From: Desulfosalsimonas propionicica
Lineage (GTDB): Bacteria > Desulfobacterota > Desulfobacteria > Desulfobacterales > Desulfosalsimonadaceae
Reading direction: 5' to 3'
NCBI RefSeq assembly: GCF_013761005.1
Contig: NZ_JACDUS010000001.1
Location: forward strand, 62,001-126,000
DNA length: 64,000 bases
Shown: piece by piece, positions 19,010 through 27,292 of the stretch
How the letters are laid out: each line of letters begins with the position of its first letter
Position numbering within the stretch: position 1 is the first letter of the stretch
The notes under the pieces: model-generated
What the model saw: the letters and a program-made list of their open reading frames with translations, nothing else
The model's database searches: none
What the model was told of the DNA's origin: nothing
Program-made: the position numbers and the translations under genes

Positions 19010-19855
19010 ATGTTTGATATATTCCGATACACCATTCCCCTGGATGACTGGATTGCATACGCGGTTGACTTGCTGGTGGGCAATTTCCGGCCTCAGTTCC
19101 AAGCCATAAAAATGCCCATTCAGTGGATGCTAAACGGCATCAACGACCTTTTGCTGTGGCTGCCGCCGGAAATCGTTCTGGTGCTGTTCCTTGTAGGCGG
19201 CTGGAGGGCTGCTGGCTGGAAAGTGGGGATTTTCAGTTTTATTTCCATGGGCTTTATCGGCTTGATCGGATTGTGGCCCGAGACCATGACCACTTTGGCC
19301 ATGGTGATCTCCGCTGTTGTGGTATGCGTGTTAATCGGCGTTCCTTTAGGCATTTTGTCATCGAGAAGCGATCGGTTTGCCAGTTCTCTGCGCCCGATTT
19401 TGGATGCCATGCAAACCACCCCGGCATTTGTCTACCTGGTGCCCGTGGTCATGCTGTTTTCCATCGGCACGGTGGCCGGCGTGATTGCCACCATCATCTT
19501 TTCCATGCCCCCGATTATCCGCCTGACCAACCTTGGGATCCGCCAGGTGCACCCGGAGCTAATCGAGGCCACCTACTCCTTTGGGGCCACCCGGAGCCAG
19601 GTTTTATGGAAAGTGCAGATCCCCCTGGCCCTGACCACCATCATGGCCGGATTAAACCAGACCATTATGTTGTCATTGTCCATGGTGGTCATTGCATCCC
19701 TGATCGGCGCCGGCGGTCTGGGCGTGCCCGTGTTTGAGGGATTGAACAGCCTGCAGGTAGGCCTGGCCGGCATCGGCGGTCTCGGCATTGTTTTGATGGC
19801 CATGGTGCTCGACCGCATCACCCAGGCGCTGGGGCAAACCAAGTATGATGAATAA
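19010..19855 (+). CDS. proW: Glycine betaine/proline ABC transporter, permease subunit
   Basis: 281 residues, with several hydrophobic segments from about residue 50 (IVLVLFLVGGWRAAGW, IFSFISMGFIGLIGLW, MTTLAMVISAVVVCVLIGVP, and more). The binding-protein-dependent transport (EAA-type) motif is represented by IEATYSFGATRSQVLWKVQI. The N-terminal region (IPLDDWIAYAVDLLVGNFRP) matches the ProW/OpuAB family, which forms a homodimeric channel. It sits between the ATPase and the binding protein in a conventional three-gene order. The AGGAGG upstream is strong. Confidence 0.95.
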   Translation: MFDIFRYTIPLDDWIAYAVDLLVGNFRPQFQAIKMPIQWMLNGINDLLLWLPPEIVLVLFLVGGWRAAGWKVGIFSFISMGFIGLIGLWPETMTTLAMVISAVVVCVLIGVPLGILSSRSDRFASSLRPILDAMQTTPAFVYLVPVVMLFSIGTVAGVIATIIFSMPPIIRLTNLGIRQVHPELIEATYSFGATRSQVLWKVQIPLALTTIMAGLNQTIMLSLSMVVIASLIGAGGLGVPVFEGLNSLQVGLAGIGGLGIVLMAMVLDRITQALGQTKYDE

Positions 19856-19937
19856 CGCTTTGCCGGGTGTGGATCATGTACCCGTCAAACAAAACCTGTA
19901 ACCATTGACAGGACAACACCAAAAAAGGAGGATTCCC

Positions 19938-20978
19938 ATGAAACTGGCAAAAAGAATCGGTCTTGCAGGGCTTGTGATAGCCGCCTGCATGATGGCATTT
20001 TCCGGCACAACCATGGCAGAGGACCTGCCCGGCAAGGGCAAAACCATTGAACCGGCTGCGGCCACATGGACCACCGGGTTTTTCCTGGAAGCCCTTTATT
20101 CAAGGGCCTGTGAAGAACTCGGCTATGAGGTCGAAGAGGCCAAAAAACTCGGCGGCCCGATTTTTTACCGCTCTTTGGCCAATGGCGAGGTGGATTTCTG
20201 GGCCAATGGCTGGTTTCCCCTGCACGCGGAATTTCTACCCAGAAACTGGGACAAACGGATCGTTATGGCCGGCACGGTTGTAAAGGCCGGCGCTGTCCAG
20301 GGATACCTGGTGTCCAAGGAACATGTGGAAGAATACGACATCAAGTCTCTGGATGATTTCCGGCGCGACGAGGTCAAAGAAGCTTTTGACGCCAACGGCG
20401 ACGGAAAGGCCGATCTCGTGGCCTGCCCGCCGGGCTGGGGATGTGAGAAAACCATTGCCCATCACATGGACGTCTATGATCTCCACGATGACATCAACCT
20501 GATCAAGGCCGGATACAGCGCCGGCATGGCCGATGCCCTGGCCCGTTACGAGGACGGACAGCCGGTGTTTTTCTACACCTGGACCCCCAACTGGACGGTC
20601 TATAAGTTCAAGCCGGGCGAGGACGTCATGTGGATCAACGTGCCGGAAATCATTCCCAAGGAAGGCCAGAAGGGCCTGGAAGACGCCATGATCGCCAAGG
20701 GGCTGACCGGAACAGTGACCGATCCCTGTAAAATGGGCTTTGTGGCAAATGACATCCGCGTGGTGGCCAACAAGGATTTCCTTGAGGCAAATCCGGCTGT
20801 GAAAACCATGTTTGCCCTGATGTCTGTTCCCTTCCCCGACATTGCCGCCCAGAACAACCGCATGTTTGAGGGCGAAGACAAGCAGGAAGACGTGGAAAGA
20901 CACGTGGACGAGTGGATCGAGGAAAACCAGGACAAGTGGAACGCCTGGCTGACAGCGGCCAAGGCCGCGGCCAAATAG
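19938..20978 (+). CDS. proX: Glycine betaine-binding periplasmic protein ProX
   Basis: 346 residues. A signal peptide covers roughly 1-29 (Lys/Arg, hydrophobic LAGLVIAACMMAF, then TTMA). The mature protein opens with GKGKTIEPAAATWTTGFF, typical of ProX. The segment DANGDGKADLVACPPGWGCE is the conserved family stretch with an EF-hand-like Asp/Asn pattern and the two ligand-region Cys. Trp-rich motifs (FWANGWFPLH, YTWTPNWTVYKF) fit the aromatic cage for the quaternary amine. AAAAGGAGG sits just before ATG 19938. It delivers betaine to ProVW. Confidence 0.95.
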   Translation: MKLAKRIGLAGLVIAACMMAFSGTTMAEDLPGKGKTIEPAAATWTTGFFLEALYSRACEELGYEVEEAKKLGGPIFYRSLANGEVDFWANGWFPLHAEFLPRNWDKRIVMAGTVVKAGAVQGYLVSKEHVEEYDIKSLDDFRRDEVKEAFDANGDGKADLVACPPGWGCEKTIAHHMDVYDLHDDINLIKAGYSAGMADALARYEDGQPVFFYTWTPNWTVYKFKPGEDVMWINVPEIIPKEGQKGLEDAMIAKGLTGTVTDPCKMGFVANDIRVVANKDFLEANPAVKTMFALMSVPFPDIAAQNNRMFEGEDKQEDVERHVDEWIEENQDKWNAWLTAAKAAAK

Positions 20979-21063
20979 ACCGTGCGCTTCAAACCCGGCC
21001 GGAGCCGGTCTGAAAATCTCTCTGTGACCGGCCAGCCGGCATCCAATAATTGTTGACCTAAAA

Positions 21064-21108
21064 AATCTCCCGGGGTAAAAAGGATTAATCCGTTTGCCTT
21101 GGGAGATT
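21064..21108 (+). terminator. Weak hairpin after proX
   Basis: AATCTCCC (21064-21071) pairs with GGGAGATT (21101-21108). The loop contains a further palindrome GGATTAATCC. It lies 85 bases after the proX stop in the 253-base gap before the porin. The T-run after it is short, so termination here is uncertain; it may separate proVWX from the porin transcript. Confidence 0.4.
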
Positions 21109-21231
21109 CTTGTGAAAAACCGCAAAAACTGAAATCTGAAAAGATGTTTATTTAATTCAAACCGTTTTCCCGCAAAGACGGGAAAACAAAAAACAACGGC
21201 AAAACAGAAACACAAACGAAAGGAGCAACAA

Positions 21232-22413
21232 ATGCGCAAATCAAAAAGGAACCTGTTTTTAGCAGGGCTGCTGGTATTATTACTGGCATTCCCCGCCGGC
21301 GCCATGGCCATTGAACTGGGCCCCCTGGACGTAGGCGGCGCCATCAGGGCCAATTATCTGATTGGTGATTATGAAGATGAGGATCCATCAGCACCTTCTA
21401 GCGCAGAAGATGATGGCGGGAATTTTGTTCTTGACACGTTTCGCATCAATCTGGATTACGAGCAGGATCAATGGGTGGGCAAAGCCGAATACCGGTTTTA
21501 TGACGGGTATCACTTTCTGCATACCGGCTGGATGGGCTACAACTTTGACGAGAAAAGCCAGCTTCAGGTTGGTGTCAACCGCGTGCCCTTTGGTCCCGGC
21601 CCTTACGGCGTATCCCAGAGCTGGCTGTTTGACCAGCACTATTACGTGGGCCTTTCTGACGACATGGACCTGGGTGCCAAATACATCACATCCTTTGGCA
21701 AGCTGAAAATGGATTTTGCCTATTATGTCATGGATGAGGGCAATTATTTTGGCTCCACAGAAGACAGCAGTCGTTATTCCTATGACGTGGTGAATGAAAG
21801 CGGAGACGGTTACGAAGAAGAGCACCAGTTCAATATCCGAGCCGTTTATCCCGTTGAAATGGGCGCTGTCAAAACTGATTTGGGAGGTTCCCTGCAGTAC
21901 GGAATGCTGGACAGCAACGGCCCCCAGGATGACGGTAGTCACTGGGCCGGATCCATTCACGCGGTCAATAAGTTCAACAACTGGAACCTGACTGCACAGC
22001 TTACCTATTACGATTATGACGTAGAAAAGCCCGACGGCAGCACTGCTGACCTAGTTCAATTTGGTGCATATGATTTTCCAACCCTGGTAGCTGCAGAGGC
22101 CTGGATTCCAGCTGTCTCCCTGAGCTACTACCTGGAAACCCCGCAGATCGATTTTCTTGACTATATGATTCCGTATGTTGAGTATTCCTCCATTATCAAG
22201 GATGAAAGCGACTTCAATGACAGTGAAATGTGGGTCCTGGGTGCTGCCTGGGCCCGCGGCGGATGGTATATATATACCGACTTGGCTTACTCTAACGGCA
22301 ATGATTTTGTCGGTGGCGAACCTTTTAATGATTCCTATAATAATCGATTTGGGGACAATCCGAATGATGAATGGCAGTACCGCTTCAACATCAACTTTGG
22401 CTATTATTTCTAA
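21232..22413 (+). CDS. Outer-membrane porin-like beta-barrel protein
   Basis: 393 residues. A signal peptide (basic start, LFLAGLLVLLLAFPAGAMA, cleavage after about residue 26) precedes a mature protein rich in alternating aromatic/polar strands and Asp/Gly/Asn turns. The last residue is Phe in FNINFGYYF, the classic barrel-assembly signal. The pattern (DVGGAIRANYLIGDYE, GKAEYRFYDGYHF, MQLQVGVNR-like strand) resembles porins of sulfate reducers. The ligand cannot be told. AAAGGAG lies before the ATG and a strong terminator follows. It is adjacent to the betaine operon and might supply outer-membrane entry, but that is inference. Confidence 0.85.
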   Translation: MRKSKRNLFLAGLLVLLLAFPAGAMAIELGPLDVGGAIRANYLIGDYEDEDPSAPSSAEDDGGNFVLDTFRINLDYEQDQWVGKAEYRFYDGYHFLHTGWMGYNFDEKSQLQVGVNRVPFGPGPYGVSQSWLFDQHYYVGLSDDMDLGAKYITSFGKLKMDFAYYVMDEGNYFGSTEDSSRYSYDVVNESGDGYEEEHQFNIRAVYPVEMGAVKTDLGGSLQYGMLDSNGPQDDGSHWAGSIHAVNKFNNWNLTAQLTYYDYDVEKPDGSTADLVQFGAYDFPTLVAAEAWIPAVSLSYYLETPQIDFLDYMIPYVEYSSIIKDESDFNDSEMWVLGAAWARGGWYIYTDLAYSNGNDFVGGEPFNDSYNNRFGDNPNDEWQYRFNINFGYYF

Positions 22414-22457
22414 GCAAATGGCGTAAAGCCAAATTGCACTAAAAAAAGCATGACCTG

Positions 22458-22501
22458 AAAAGGCCCGGGTTTCGAGAAATCGAAATCCGGGCCTTTTTTT
22501 T
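22458..22501 (+). terminator. Intrinsic terminator of the porin gene
   Basis: A long stem (AAAGGCCCGG.TTTCGA paired with TCGAAATCCGGGCCTTT) closed by a GAAA loop is followed directly by eight T residues. It lies 45 bases after the porin stop. A textbook rho-independent terminator. Confidence 0.93.
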
Positions 22502-22512
22502 GCCGGAGCGCG

Positions 22513-22700
22513 CCCGTCTCGTGCGGCCCGGCGTTGGTGCCGCCCCCTGACGGTCGCGCACTCGGGCCGGGCAGTTCTAAGGCTTGCTCCGCTGCGGCCG
22601 AAGTAATTCGGCCGCGGCCGCTTCGCTTCGCCAAGAACTGCTGGCCGGCCCAACGTGCAATGCGCCGCCAGGAGGCGGCATCAACGCCGGACCGTACGGG
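22513..22700. repeat. 188-bp imperfect palindrome with nested inner hairpin
   Basis: The outer arms CCCGT / ACGGG (22513-22517 and 22696-22700) begin a nearly continuous pairing. CGGCGTTGGTGCCGCC pairs with GGCGGCATCAACGCCG (one mismatch). GGGCCGGGCAGTTCT pairs with AGAACTGC-T-GGCCGGCCC. The centre holds CGGCCGAA-GTAA-TTCGGCCG. Side bulges are short. No family-like protein is encoded in any frame. The internal-loop strands (TTGCTCCGCTG and CGCTTCGCTTCGCC) faintly resemble the hairpin elements at 23.0 and 24.0 kb, but I cannot prove relatedness. Confidence 0.75.
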
Positions 22701-22969
22701 AAAACGCTTGTTTCTGTCCGGACCAGGGAAACCGAAGGCTTTAGCCAAATCGGAAATGCTATGGCCATGCGTGTCCCATCGACATATAGATCTACACGCT
22801 GTGTACCACTAATATCGAGGGTTTTCGGATTTTTTTCGGAGTTATCGATTTCAGCTTTAACCAGAAATGGCATATATAAAAATCAAGCACTTATATCCAA
22901 TATTTTGGCTTTTTCAAAATCGATGGGACAGTAGTGAAATGGGGAAAATACCCCGAGAGGCTGGACAAC
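22701..22969. other. Intergenic stretch without a supported gene
   Basis: Between the palindrome and the first hairpin element. Frames run on both strands: on the minus strand one encodes MPFLVKAEIDNSEK and more from 22873, and on the plus strand one extends to 22934. Neither has a ribosome-binding site, and both run into the palindrome, so no gene is called. The DNA is more AT-rich than the flanks and could be decayed coding sequence. Confidence 0.4.
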
Positions 22970-23061
22970 GGGGCGCGGGCGGGGGATGGTTTGTGAATTG
23001 CATTGAGCGCGCCAGCGGTCAGCAAGGCACAAACCATACCGCGACCGGCCCCGTGCGAAAA
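22970..23061 (+). repeat. Structured hairpin element, short class, copy A
   Basis: The outer stem includes ATGGTTTGTG (22986-22995) paired with CACAAACCAT (23028-23037) and continues through G/C-rich arms to GGGGC / GCCCC. The internal loop carries CATTGAGCG and CGGTCAG. The inner stem GAGCGC / GCGGTC is closed by GCCA. The 3' flank TGCGAAAA (23054-23061) is shared with the other copies. Compared with copy B, both sides of the stem changed (TTTGC/GCAAA to TTTGTG/CACAAA), so pairing is maintained. Confidence 0.85.
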
Positions 23062-23143
23062 CCGGGGCAAATTCAAAATCCGGGGAAAATGCGAAAATCT
23101 TGAGCAAACAAGAGCCGCCGGTCAAACAGGTTATAAATCTGCT

Positions 23144-23848
23144 CTAATCCTTGAAAACAAGCTTTCCACCGATTAAACCGGCTACCACTGCTGCGGCCAG
23201 CATAATCAGATTCAAAAACACAAAACCGGCCTGACGGGCTGCCCCGCCGGACAAAATCTCCGGGTTGACAACATACCAGATCACCACCAGCAGACAGGTG
23301 ACGGTCACAATCAACGCGGTGATGATCTTGAAGATAAAAATAGTGGTCCATGAACCGCCGTATTTGCGCTGCCAGGCATTGTAACCGGTATAGAGCACTG
23401 CCGGCATTGCGATTAACACCACCACGCTGTTGTAAAACGCTGCCGTGGCAAAACCCTGGCCTGTGCACCAGAGGGCGAGAAGGACAAACAGAACAGATAC
23501 CGGCAGTACCCCGTTGGGGATGTGCACGGACACGGGATGGGCATGATGCCGGATCATCTGGCCATTGGCAAACTCGATCCAGCCCTTTTTGCCGGAACCC
23601 TTTTGCCCGGATGCGCTTTGTCCTGTTTGGGACTTTTGTTTTGAACCCGGGCTTTGGGCTTTTGCCTTCTCAGCCATGGCCTTTTCCCGCTCAAGCTGTT
23701 TTTCGCTTTTTTTGGCCTGGATCTCTTTGGCTTCCGCATCACTGACTTCAACAAACTTGCTTTTATCCGCCCCGCATACCGGACAGGTCTCCGGCGGCTG
23801 ATCCCCCTCGTGAATGTAGTTGCAGACCGTGCACCGCCATTTTTTCAT
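23144..23848 (-). CDS. Rubredoxin-type domain fused to a four-helix membrane domain (DUF2231-like)
   Basis: 234 residues. Cys6/Cys9 (CTVC) and Cys22/Cys25 (CPVC) form a rubredoxin/desulforedoxin-like metal site. A charged Lys/Ala/Glu-rich linker (about 38-88) follows. The C-terminal half has four hydrophobic helices ([72 protein letters not shown]). [18 protein letters not shown] before helix 1 resembles the DUF2231 HP-x-x-VH-x-P signature; its His could bind haem, unproven. AAGGAGAAAGT precedes the ATG. Likely a membrane electron-transfer protein; no partner gene is adjacent. Confidence 0.8.
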   Translation of the reverse strand: MKKWRCTVCNYIHEGDQPPETCPVCGADKSKFVEVSDAEAKEIQAKKSEKQLEREKAMAEKAKAQSPGSKQKSQTGQSASGQKGSGKKGWIEFANGQMIRHHAHPVSVHIPNGVLPVSVLFVLLALWCTGQGFATAAFYNSVVVLIAMPAVLYTGYNAWQRKYGGSWTTIFIFKIITALIVTVTCLLVVIWYVVNPEILSGGAARQAGFVFLNLIMLAAAVVAGLIGGKLVFKD

Positions 23849-23923
23849 TTTGGACTTTCTCCTTTTTTTAAAAATAATGAAAGGGTCACAAACGTTTTTT
23901 CCATCGCTTGATGTTTTTCAGGA

Positions 23924-24121
23924 AGAAAGCCCTGCGGTCGGAGTTTTGGTTTTTTCGCTCCTGACCGTTTACGGATTCAGCCAATGCCTTCGCTAAAATT
24001 TCAAAAACTCGGCCTGCCGGCCTCAAACAATTTGAAATTTTTTAGCTCCGGCATTTGCTGAATTTTTCCGTAAACGCTCAATGTCGCTTCAAAAACCAAA
24101 ACCCCGACCTTGGCTTTCTTG
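23924..24121 (-). repeat. Structured hairpin element, long class, copy 1
   Basis: AAGAAAGCC (23924-23932) pairs with GGCTTTCTT (24113-24121). GGTCGGAGTTTTGGTTTTT pairs with AAAAACCAAAACCCCGACC with one mismatch. Then comes an internal loop with CGCTCC-TGACCG on one strand and CGCTCAATG on the other. An inner arm GTTTACGGA..TTCAGC / GCTGAA..TCCGTAAAC leads into GCTAAAATTTCAAA / TTTGAAATTTTTTAGC and an apical GGCC-TGCC-GGCC. The minus strand reads CATTGAGCG then CGGTCAGGAGC, the order of the short class. Confidence 0.85.
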
Positions 24122-24284
24122 GAAACTTGTTGGAAGATTGTCCCCGCATAACAATATATGATTTTGCTTAAAAATGCTTCTCCGGACCGCATCCCGGGAC
24201 CAAGCTATAACAGTAACTTTTTCTGAAGTTACTTAGATGTGTTGCTCCGGACCCCCTGGTGTGAAACTTTGCACACAGTCGGCC

Positions 24285-24377
24285 ATGATGCCGGCCCGGG
24301 GGTGGTTTGCGAGTCGCATTGAGCGCGCCAGCGGTCAGCAGGGAGCAAACCGCCGCCGGGCCGGCATCATGCGAAAA
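24285..24377 (+). repeat. Structured hairpin element, short class, copy B
   Basis: ATGATGCCGG (24285-24294) pairs with CCGGCATCAT (24361-24370). The arm continues through CCCGGGGGTGGTTTGC / GCAAACCGCCGCCGGG. The internal loop contains GAGTCGCATT and AGCAGGGA. The inner stem GAGCGC / GCGGTC has a G-G mismatch and loop GCCA. TGCGAAAA follows (24370-24377). Its outer tip is the same as in copy C. Confidence 0.88.
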
Positions 24378-24444
24378 TCATAGAACCAAACACGAACAGC
24401 AACTTTTTTGAAACTTACTGGAATTTCAGTTTCTTGCCCCGGGA

Positions 24445-24840
24445 TCACTTGCCATCACCCGCGCCGATCAGAGGCAGGGTCTTATCCACCCGAAAAGTGA
24501 CCAGATAAAGATCCGTATTGTCCGGGTCCGCATCTGTTGTGGGACACCGCCGCTTCATGGACCGGATTTTCTCAACATCGCTTTCCTCGCCGGTTCTTGT
24601 CAGATACAGCCGGCAGCCCTTGTAGCCCGGGCCCTTCTCCATAAACAGAAAGGATGCCTTTGGATTTTCCAGCAGATTTTTCCGGGTCAGCCGATCGCGC
24701 ATGATCATGGCCACAGAGCCGTCTTCGAGCACATGGGGCCTTGCATAGACAGCAGCGTTGACGTTTCCGGCCGCATCGGCCGTGGCCATGATGCCGGTGC
24801 CTTCAGTTTCTTCAAAATACGATTTCAGATCCTTCTGCAT
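24445..24840 (-). CDS. Pyridoxamine 5'-phosphate oxidase-like FMN-binding split-barrel protein
   Basis: 131 residues. MQKDLKSYFEETEGTGIMAT, then DAAGNVNAAVYARP and VAMIMRDRLTRKNLLENPKA, is the split-barrel pattern of general stress/flavin reductase-like proteins that bind FMN. The strand FLFMEKGPGYKGCRLYLT and C-terminal YLVTFRVDKTLPLIG complete it. AAGGAG sits at the right distance from ATG 24840; the frame extends upstream without support. The substrate is unknown; it is not a dedicated PdxH because the PLP-binding C-terminal region is absent. Divergent from the phosphofructokinase gene. Confidence 0.8.
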   Translation of the reverse strand: MQKDLKSYFEETEGTGIMATADAAGNVNAAVYARPHVLEDGSVAMIMRDRLTRKNLLENPKASFLFMEKGPGYKGCRLYLTRTGEESDVEKIRSMKRRCPTTDADPDNTDLYLVTFRVDKTLPLIGAGDGK

Positions 24841-25092
24841 TTGTCCTCTCCTTGTGATGCAATGGTTTGCTATTTCAAACATAAACTTCGTATCGGATAT
24901 TTTCCACAAATATAGCAATGATTGCGCCTGTGCGCAAAAAGAATGCAGGAGATATGCGCAAAACCCCTTTTTTCAGAAAAATCAAACCGCCTCCTGTCCT
25001 GGATGCTTGACACCCCGGCATCAAACGCTATACTTGAATACAGACCCGCATATAAGCATCGGCAACCCGGAAAAAAACGGAGAAAAAACCAA

Positions 25093-27189
25093 ATGACGGA
25101 AAAAAGCACCTGGTCGCTGAAATCTTTCATGGCGCAGGCAGACGTTGGAAAAACCGTCAGCAGCGCCAGTTCCGCCTTGTCAGAACGCCTCGGATTCATC
25201 CCCCCCGTATGCGAAGTCTTCAAATCCCCTTTTATCCGGCTGGAAACAGAAAACCGTTATGGTTTCCAAATCCACCCCTCGGCCCGGGAAAGCCTGCCCG
25301 ATATCATTGACAACCCGGTGGAGGGCATTGTGGGCGCAGATCAGCCGGACCCGGCAGCCAAACCTTCGGACAGGCGGCTTAACATCGGCATTGTGTTTTC
25401 CGGCGGGCCGGCCCCGGGAGGGCATAACGTGATTGCCGGGGTATTTGACGCCATGTTTGCGGCCAATGAAAACAGCCGCCTTTTCGGATTTCTTTTGGGT
25501 CCTGACGGTATCCTGGAAAACAATTACATGGAAATCACCCGGGAAAAAGTCGATGCCTACCGCAACCTGGGCGGCTTTACCATGATCGGAACCGGAAGAT
25601 CCAAAATCGACACACCGGATAAAATGGCTCTGGCCCGCCAGCACTGCCTTGATTTGAACCTGGATGCCCTGGTGATCGTGGGCGGCGATGATTCCAACAC
25701 CAATGCCGCGTTCATGGCCCAGGAGTTTTTCAATGACGGCATACAGGTCATTGGCGTGCCCAAGACCATTGACGGGGACATCCAGGTGCGGGACAAAAAC
25801 AGCGAGTTGTTGTGTGCCATGTCCTTTGGCTTTCACACCGCGGCCCGGGCCTTTGCCCACAATGTCAGCGGGCTGTGTGCGGACTGCAGCTCAGATGTGA
25901 AATACTGGCATATCTGCAAGGTCATGGGGCGGGTGGCCAGCCACCTGGCCCTGGAAGTGGGCCTGCAGGTCCATCCCAATATTACACTTATTGGCGAGGA
26001 AGTGGCTGATTTCATTGACGAGGAGCGGATTGAAAAAGCCCGTGAGCAGGGAACCGTGGATTACACCGCCTATGGCATGACACTTCGGCACGTCTCCCGG
26101 CTGATCTGCGACGGCATTGTCAAGCGGGCGGCTGCGGGCAAAAATTACGGCGTGATTGTCATGCCCGAGGGGTTGCTGGAATTTATCAATGAAATCCAGG
26201 TATTTATCATCAAGCTCAATACCATTATCGCAGACTACAACCAGACCCATGACACGGATTTTCACTCGGATTTCCCGACCCTGGACGACAAGCTCGACCA
26301 TTTGCGGCGCATGGCCCGCATGGCCCGGGAAAACCATATTTTCACGGTCTGGAATACCCGGGATGACGACCTGTTTAATGTCCTGCCCCCGTTTTTCCAG
26401 GAAGGCCTGCTCACGGAGCGAGATAGCCACGGCAACTTCCAGTTCTCCCAGGTGGAAACCGACAAGGTGATCATGGGCCTGGTCAAGGATTACCTCAAAA
26501 CCCTGGCCGAGCAGGGCGTCTATAAAATCGGCATCGAACGGGGCTGGTATGCCCGGACCATGGAAAAAGGCGGCCTGGATCCGAAAACCTACGGCCGGGC
26601 CCTGTTTCAAAACTTTGACACCGATGATGCCTTTCTGCTGGTCAAAAAATCCGCGGTTTCGGTAAAAACCTTAAAACAGACCCTGGCCCGGGAAGGGGTT
26701 TTGGATGAAAGCAAAGACATTCCCAAACCCATTGACAAAATCTACAAGGCCTCCATGCCCAAATTCAAAACCCAGAATCATTTCTACGGCTATGACGGCC
26801 GGGGAAATGATCCCACCTGGTTTGACTGCACCTACACCTACAATCTGGGGCGAACCGTATTTGCCTTGATCGCCTGCGGAGCCACCGGGCAGATGGCAGC
26901 CATTAAGAACCTGGAAAAAGATTTTTCCGACTGGACGCCTCTGGGCATCCCCATTGCTCCCCTGATGCACCTCGAGGAACGCAAGGGGAAACTGGCCCTG
27001 GTGCTGGAAAAATCCCTTGTGGACATTGAAGCCCCGGCCTTTCGGGTGTTTTCCGCAATGCGGGAGAAATGGCTGGCCGCCGAACCCGGACCGGATTGTT
27101 ACCGCAGGCCCGGACCCATCCGCTATTCAGGCGAAAGCGAGGATTCCCGGCCCATTACCCTGGTGTTAAACGAACTGGGACGCCAATAA
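25093..27189 (+). CDS. pfp: Pyrophosphate-dependent phosphofructokinase, long form
   Basis: Interconverts fructose 6-phosphate and fructose 1,6-bisphosphate, with PPi/Pi rather than ATP/ADP as predicted partner. 698 residues, about twice an E. coli-type PFK. Nucleotide site: VFSGGPAPGGHNVIAG. GGDDSNTNAA (Gly197 on) carries the second Asp, and PKTIDGD (223-229) replaces GTIDND; both are the known PPi-specific signatures. Downstream TAARAFAHNV and LIGEEVADFIDEERIEK fit the long plant-type/Clade Long architecture. ATG 25093 begins the family-like region; the frame continues upstream without support. A reversible PPi-PFK is consistent with energy-limited anaerobes. Confidence 0.93.
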   Translation: MTEKSTWSLKSFMAQADVGKTVSSASSALSERLGFIPPVCEVFKSPFIRLETENRYGFQIHPSARESLPDIIDNPVEGIVGADQPDPAAKPSDRRLNIGIVFSGGPAPGGHNVIAGVFDAMFAANENSRLFGFLLGPDGILENNYMEITREKVDAYRNLGGFTMIGTGRSKIDTPDKMALARQHCLDLNLDALVIVGGDDSNTNAAFMAQEFFNDGIQVIGVPKTIDGDIQVRDKNSELLCAMSFGFHTAARAFAHNVSGLCADCSSDVKYWHICKVMGRVASHLALEVGLQVHPNITLIGEEVADFIDEERIEKAREQGTVDYTAYGMTLRHVSRLICDGIVKRAAAGKNYGVIVMPEGLLEFINEIQVFIIKLNTIIADYNQTHDTDFHSDFPTLDDKLDHLRRMARMARENHIFTVWNTRDDDLFNVLPPFFQEGLLTERDSHGNFQFSQVETDKVIMGLVKDYLKTLAEQGVYKIGIERGWYARTMEKGGLDPKTYGRALFQNFDTDDAFLLVKKSAVSVKTLKQTLAREGVLDESKDIPKPIDKIYKASMPKFKTQNHFYGYDGRGNDPTWFDCTYTYNLGRTVFALIACGATGQMAAIKNLEKDFSDWTPLGIPIAPLMHLEERKGKLALVLEKSLVDIEAPAFRVFSAMREKWLAAEPGPDCYRRPGPIRYSGESEDSRPITLVLNELGRQ

Positions 27190-27190
27190 A

Positions 27191-27226
27191 AAAAAGCGGG
27201 GCGCATGCAAAAACACTGCGCCCCGC
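27191..27226 (-). terminator. Bidirectional hairpin between pfp and mrp; strong on the minus strand
   Basis: GCGGGGCGCA (27196-27205) and TGCGCCCCGC (27217-27226) are perfectly complementary. On the minus strand the stem is followed by eight T residues (plus-strand A-run ending at 27195), suiting termination of mrp. On the plus strand it follows the pfp stop by seven bases. Confidence 0.85.
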
Positions 27227-27292
27227 CCTCATTTTCCAATCGGGTTTCTAAACCGATTTTTTCCCGGCCGAATCTTTTGGCCTAAGCTGAGT

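Larger units (their letters stand above)
23849..24444. other. 596-base intergenic region filled by two structured elements
   Basis: It holds the long-class element (23924-24121) and the short-class copy B (24285-24377), separated by about 160 bases that contain CGGACC-type and GAAGTTACTT-type short inverted repeats (AGTAACTTTTTCTGAAGTTACT near 24210). A minus-strand frame at 24001-24192 coincides with the long element and is not a gene. Confidence 0.6.

Noticed and set aside
22513-22700. Integron attC site
   Set aside because: The ends lack the required RYYYAAC ... GTTRRRY arrangement (GTT is left and AAC right), and no integrase or cassette is present.
22577-22873. Minus-strand frame starting MPFLVKAEIDNSEK
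   Set aside because: It has no ribosome-binding site and its second half is the palindrome, so it is not accepted as a gene.
24001-24192. Minus-strand 63-codon frame
   Set aside because: It coincides with the long hairpin element; coding appearance comes from the repeat.
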